Positions 63,770-64,000 of a DNA stretch of 64,000 nucleotides are shown here, one piece after another. The notes below the pieces were generated by a model that was given only the letters and a program-made list of their open reading frames with translations, had not been told where the DNA came from and did not search any database. Position 1 is the stretch's first letter, and each line of letters begins with the position of its first letter. The DNA comes from Pseudoalteromonas sp. G4 (GTDB taxonomy: Bacteria > Pseudomonadota > Gammaproteobacteria > Enterobacterales > Alteromonadaceae), in the NCBI RefSeq assembly GCF_028875915.1, contig NZ_JAPEHW010000004.1:62001-126000 (forward strand). Reading direction: 5' to 3'. The position numbers and the translations under genes were made by a program.

Positions 63770-64000
63770 AAGCCCATCCATGGGCTTCATGTTACTTTTC
63801 TTTGCTTCGCCAAAGATAAAGTAACCACAAATTTATCGGGAATAAATTTGAACAGCGAAGCTGGCCCTTAGGGCGAAATACACGGATGTATTTCGTAATA
63901 GAAAGGCGACCGCCCTATCAAACTTTATCCTCAAAGCAACTTTGAATTTTTAGATAAACGCCATGAAGCGGCATCCATGCCGAAGCATGGCTTACTCGAC
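63770..64000. repeat. Hairpin-rich noncoding element, likely dispersed repeat, cut by the window edge
   Basis: This stretch has no convincing gene. It holds AAGCCCAT-CC-ATGGGCTT (63770-63787), an imperfect stem around TTACTTTTCTTTG-CTTCGC-CAAAGATAAAGTAAC (63791-63825), CGAAATACA-N4-TGTATTTCG (63874-63895) and CGGCAT-CC-ATGCCG (63969-63982). The phrases GTTACTTTTCTTTGCTTCGCC, GGCGACCGCC, GCCATGAAGCGGCATCC and CTTACTCGAC recur in dispersed intergenic repeats of gamma-proteobacteria as I remember them. Its base composition is more GC-rich than the neighbouring genes. Confidence 0.6.

Overview
This is an AT-rich chromosomal window from a gamma-proteobacterium. It is probably an alteromonad, most likely Pseudoalteromonas or a close relative. 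The assignment is an inference from gene content and order: a TonB2-type energising cluster with DUF3450 and TtpC-like genes, the run minCDE - rnd - fadD - tsaB - yoaA, a DUF6058 gene, large chemoreceptors and a secreted subtilase with PPC domains. Nothing looks like a plasmid, prophage or genomic island. I saw no rRNA, tRNA, CRISPR array or transposase.

Layout. 1-5.5 kb: start of a lipoprotein gene and a six-gene minus-strand TonB2 operon (DUF3450, TtpC-like fusion, ExbB, ExbD, TonB, TPR protein). 5.9-10.2 kb: a Sel1-repeat protein, an outer-membrane protein, an RNA methylase with YcgN, and MltB with YcgL. 10.3-20.2 kb: minCDE facing rnd-fadD, an alpha/beta hydrolase, an alkaline phosphatase, tsaB and yoaA. 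A 32-codon membrane peptide gene lies just upstream of yoaA. 20.4-31 kb: an HDOD protein, a LysR regulator with an alkyltransferase-like protein, a divergent RND efflux pair, nudB and a very large chemoreceptor. 31-35 kb: an Lrp-type regulator divergent from astC-astA-DUF1338 (arginine catabolism). 35-43 kb: a solute-binding protein, an inactive-looking EEP protein, rluF, a DUF2431 protein with a eukaryote-like zinc finger, an AbgT transporter, a DEAD-box helicase and a dapA-like gene. 43-53 kb: a DUF6058 gene behind an almost perfect LexA box, a beta-barrel protein, a cytochrome b562-like protein, fadE, two complementary bacterioferritins, a degenerate GGDEF protein, SelO, a degenerate tyrosine recombinase and a cation/proton antiporter. 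53-64 kb: a subtilase gene broken by an exact 62-bp tandem duplication, a lipoprotein with a YacL-family gene, an S9 peptidase, a branched-chain aminotransferase, a second multi-HAMP chemoreceptor and a hairpin-rich repeat at the right edge.

How the genes fit together. The window combines housekeeping functions (division-site placement, fatty-acid activation and oxidation, tRNA t6A synthesis, rRNA modification) with the habits of a marine heterotroph that lives on peptides and amino acids: secreted and cell-associated peptidases, arginine catabolism, TonB uptake, iron storage and chemotaxis. The observations most worth follow-up are the SOS-controlled DUF6058 gene, the 62-bp duplication in the subtilase, the split-function bacterioferritin pair, the DUF2431 zinc-finger protein, the two poly-HAMP receptors and the unannotated 32-residue membrane peptide.
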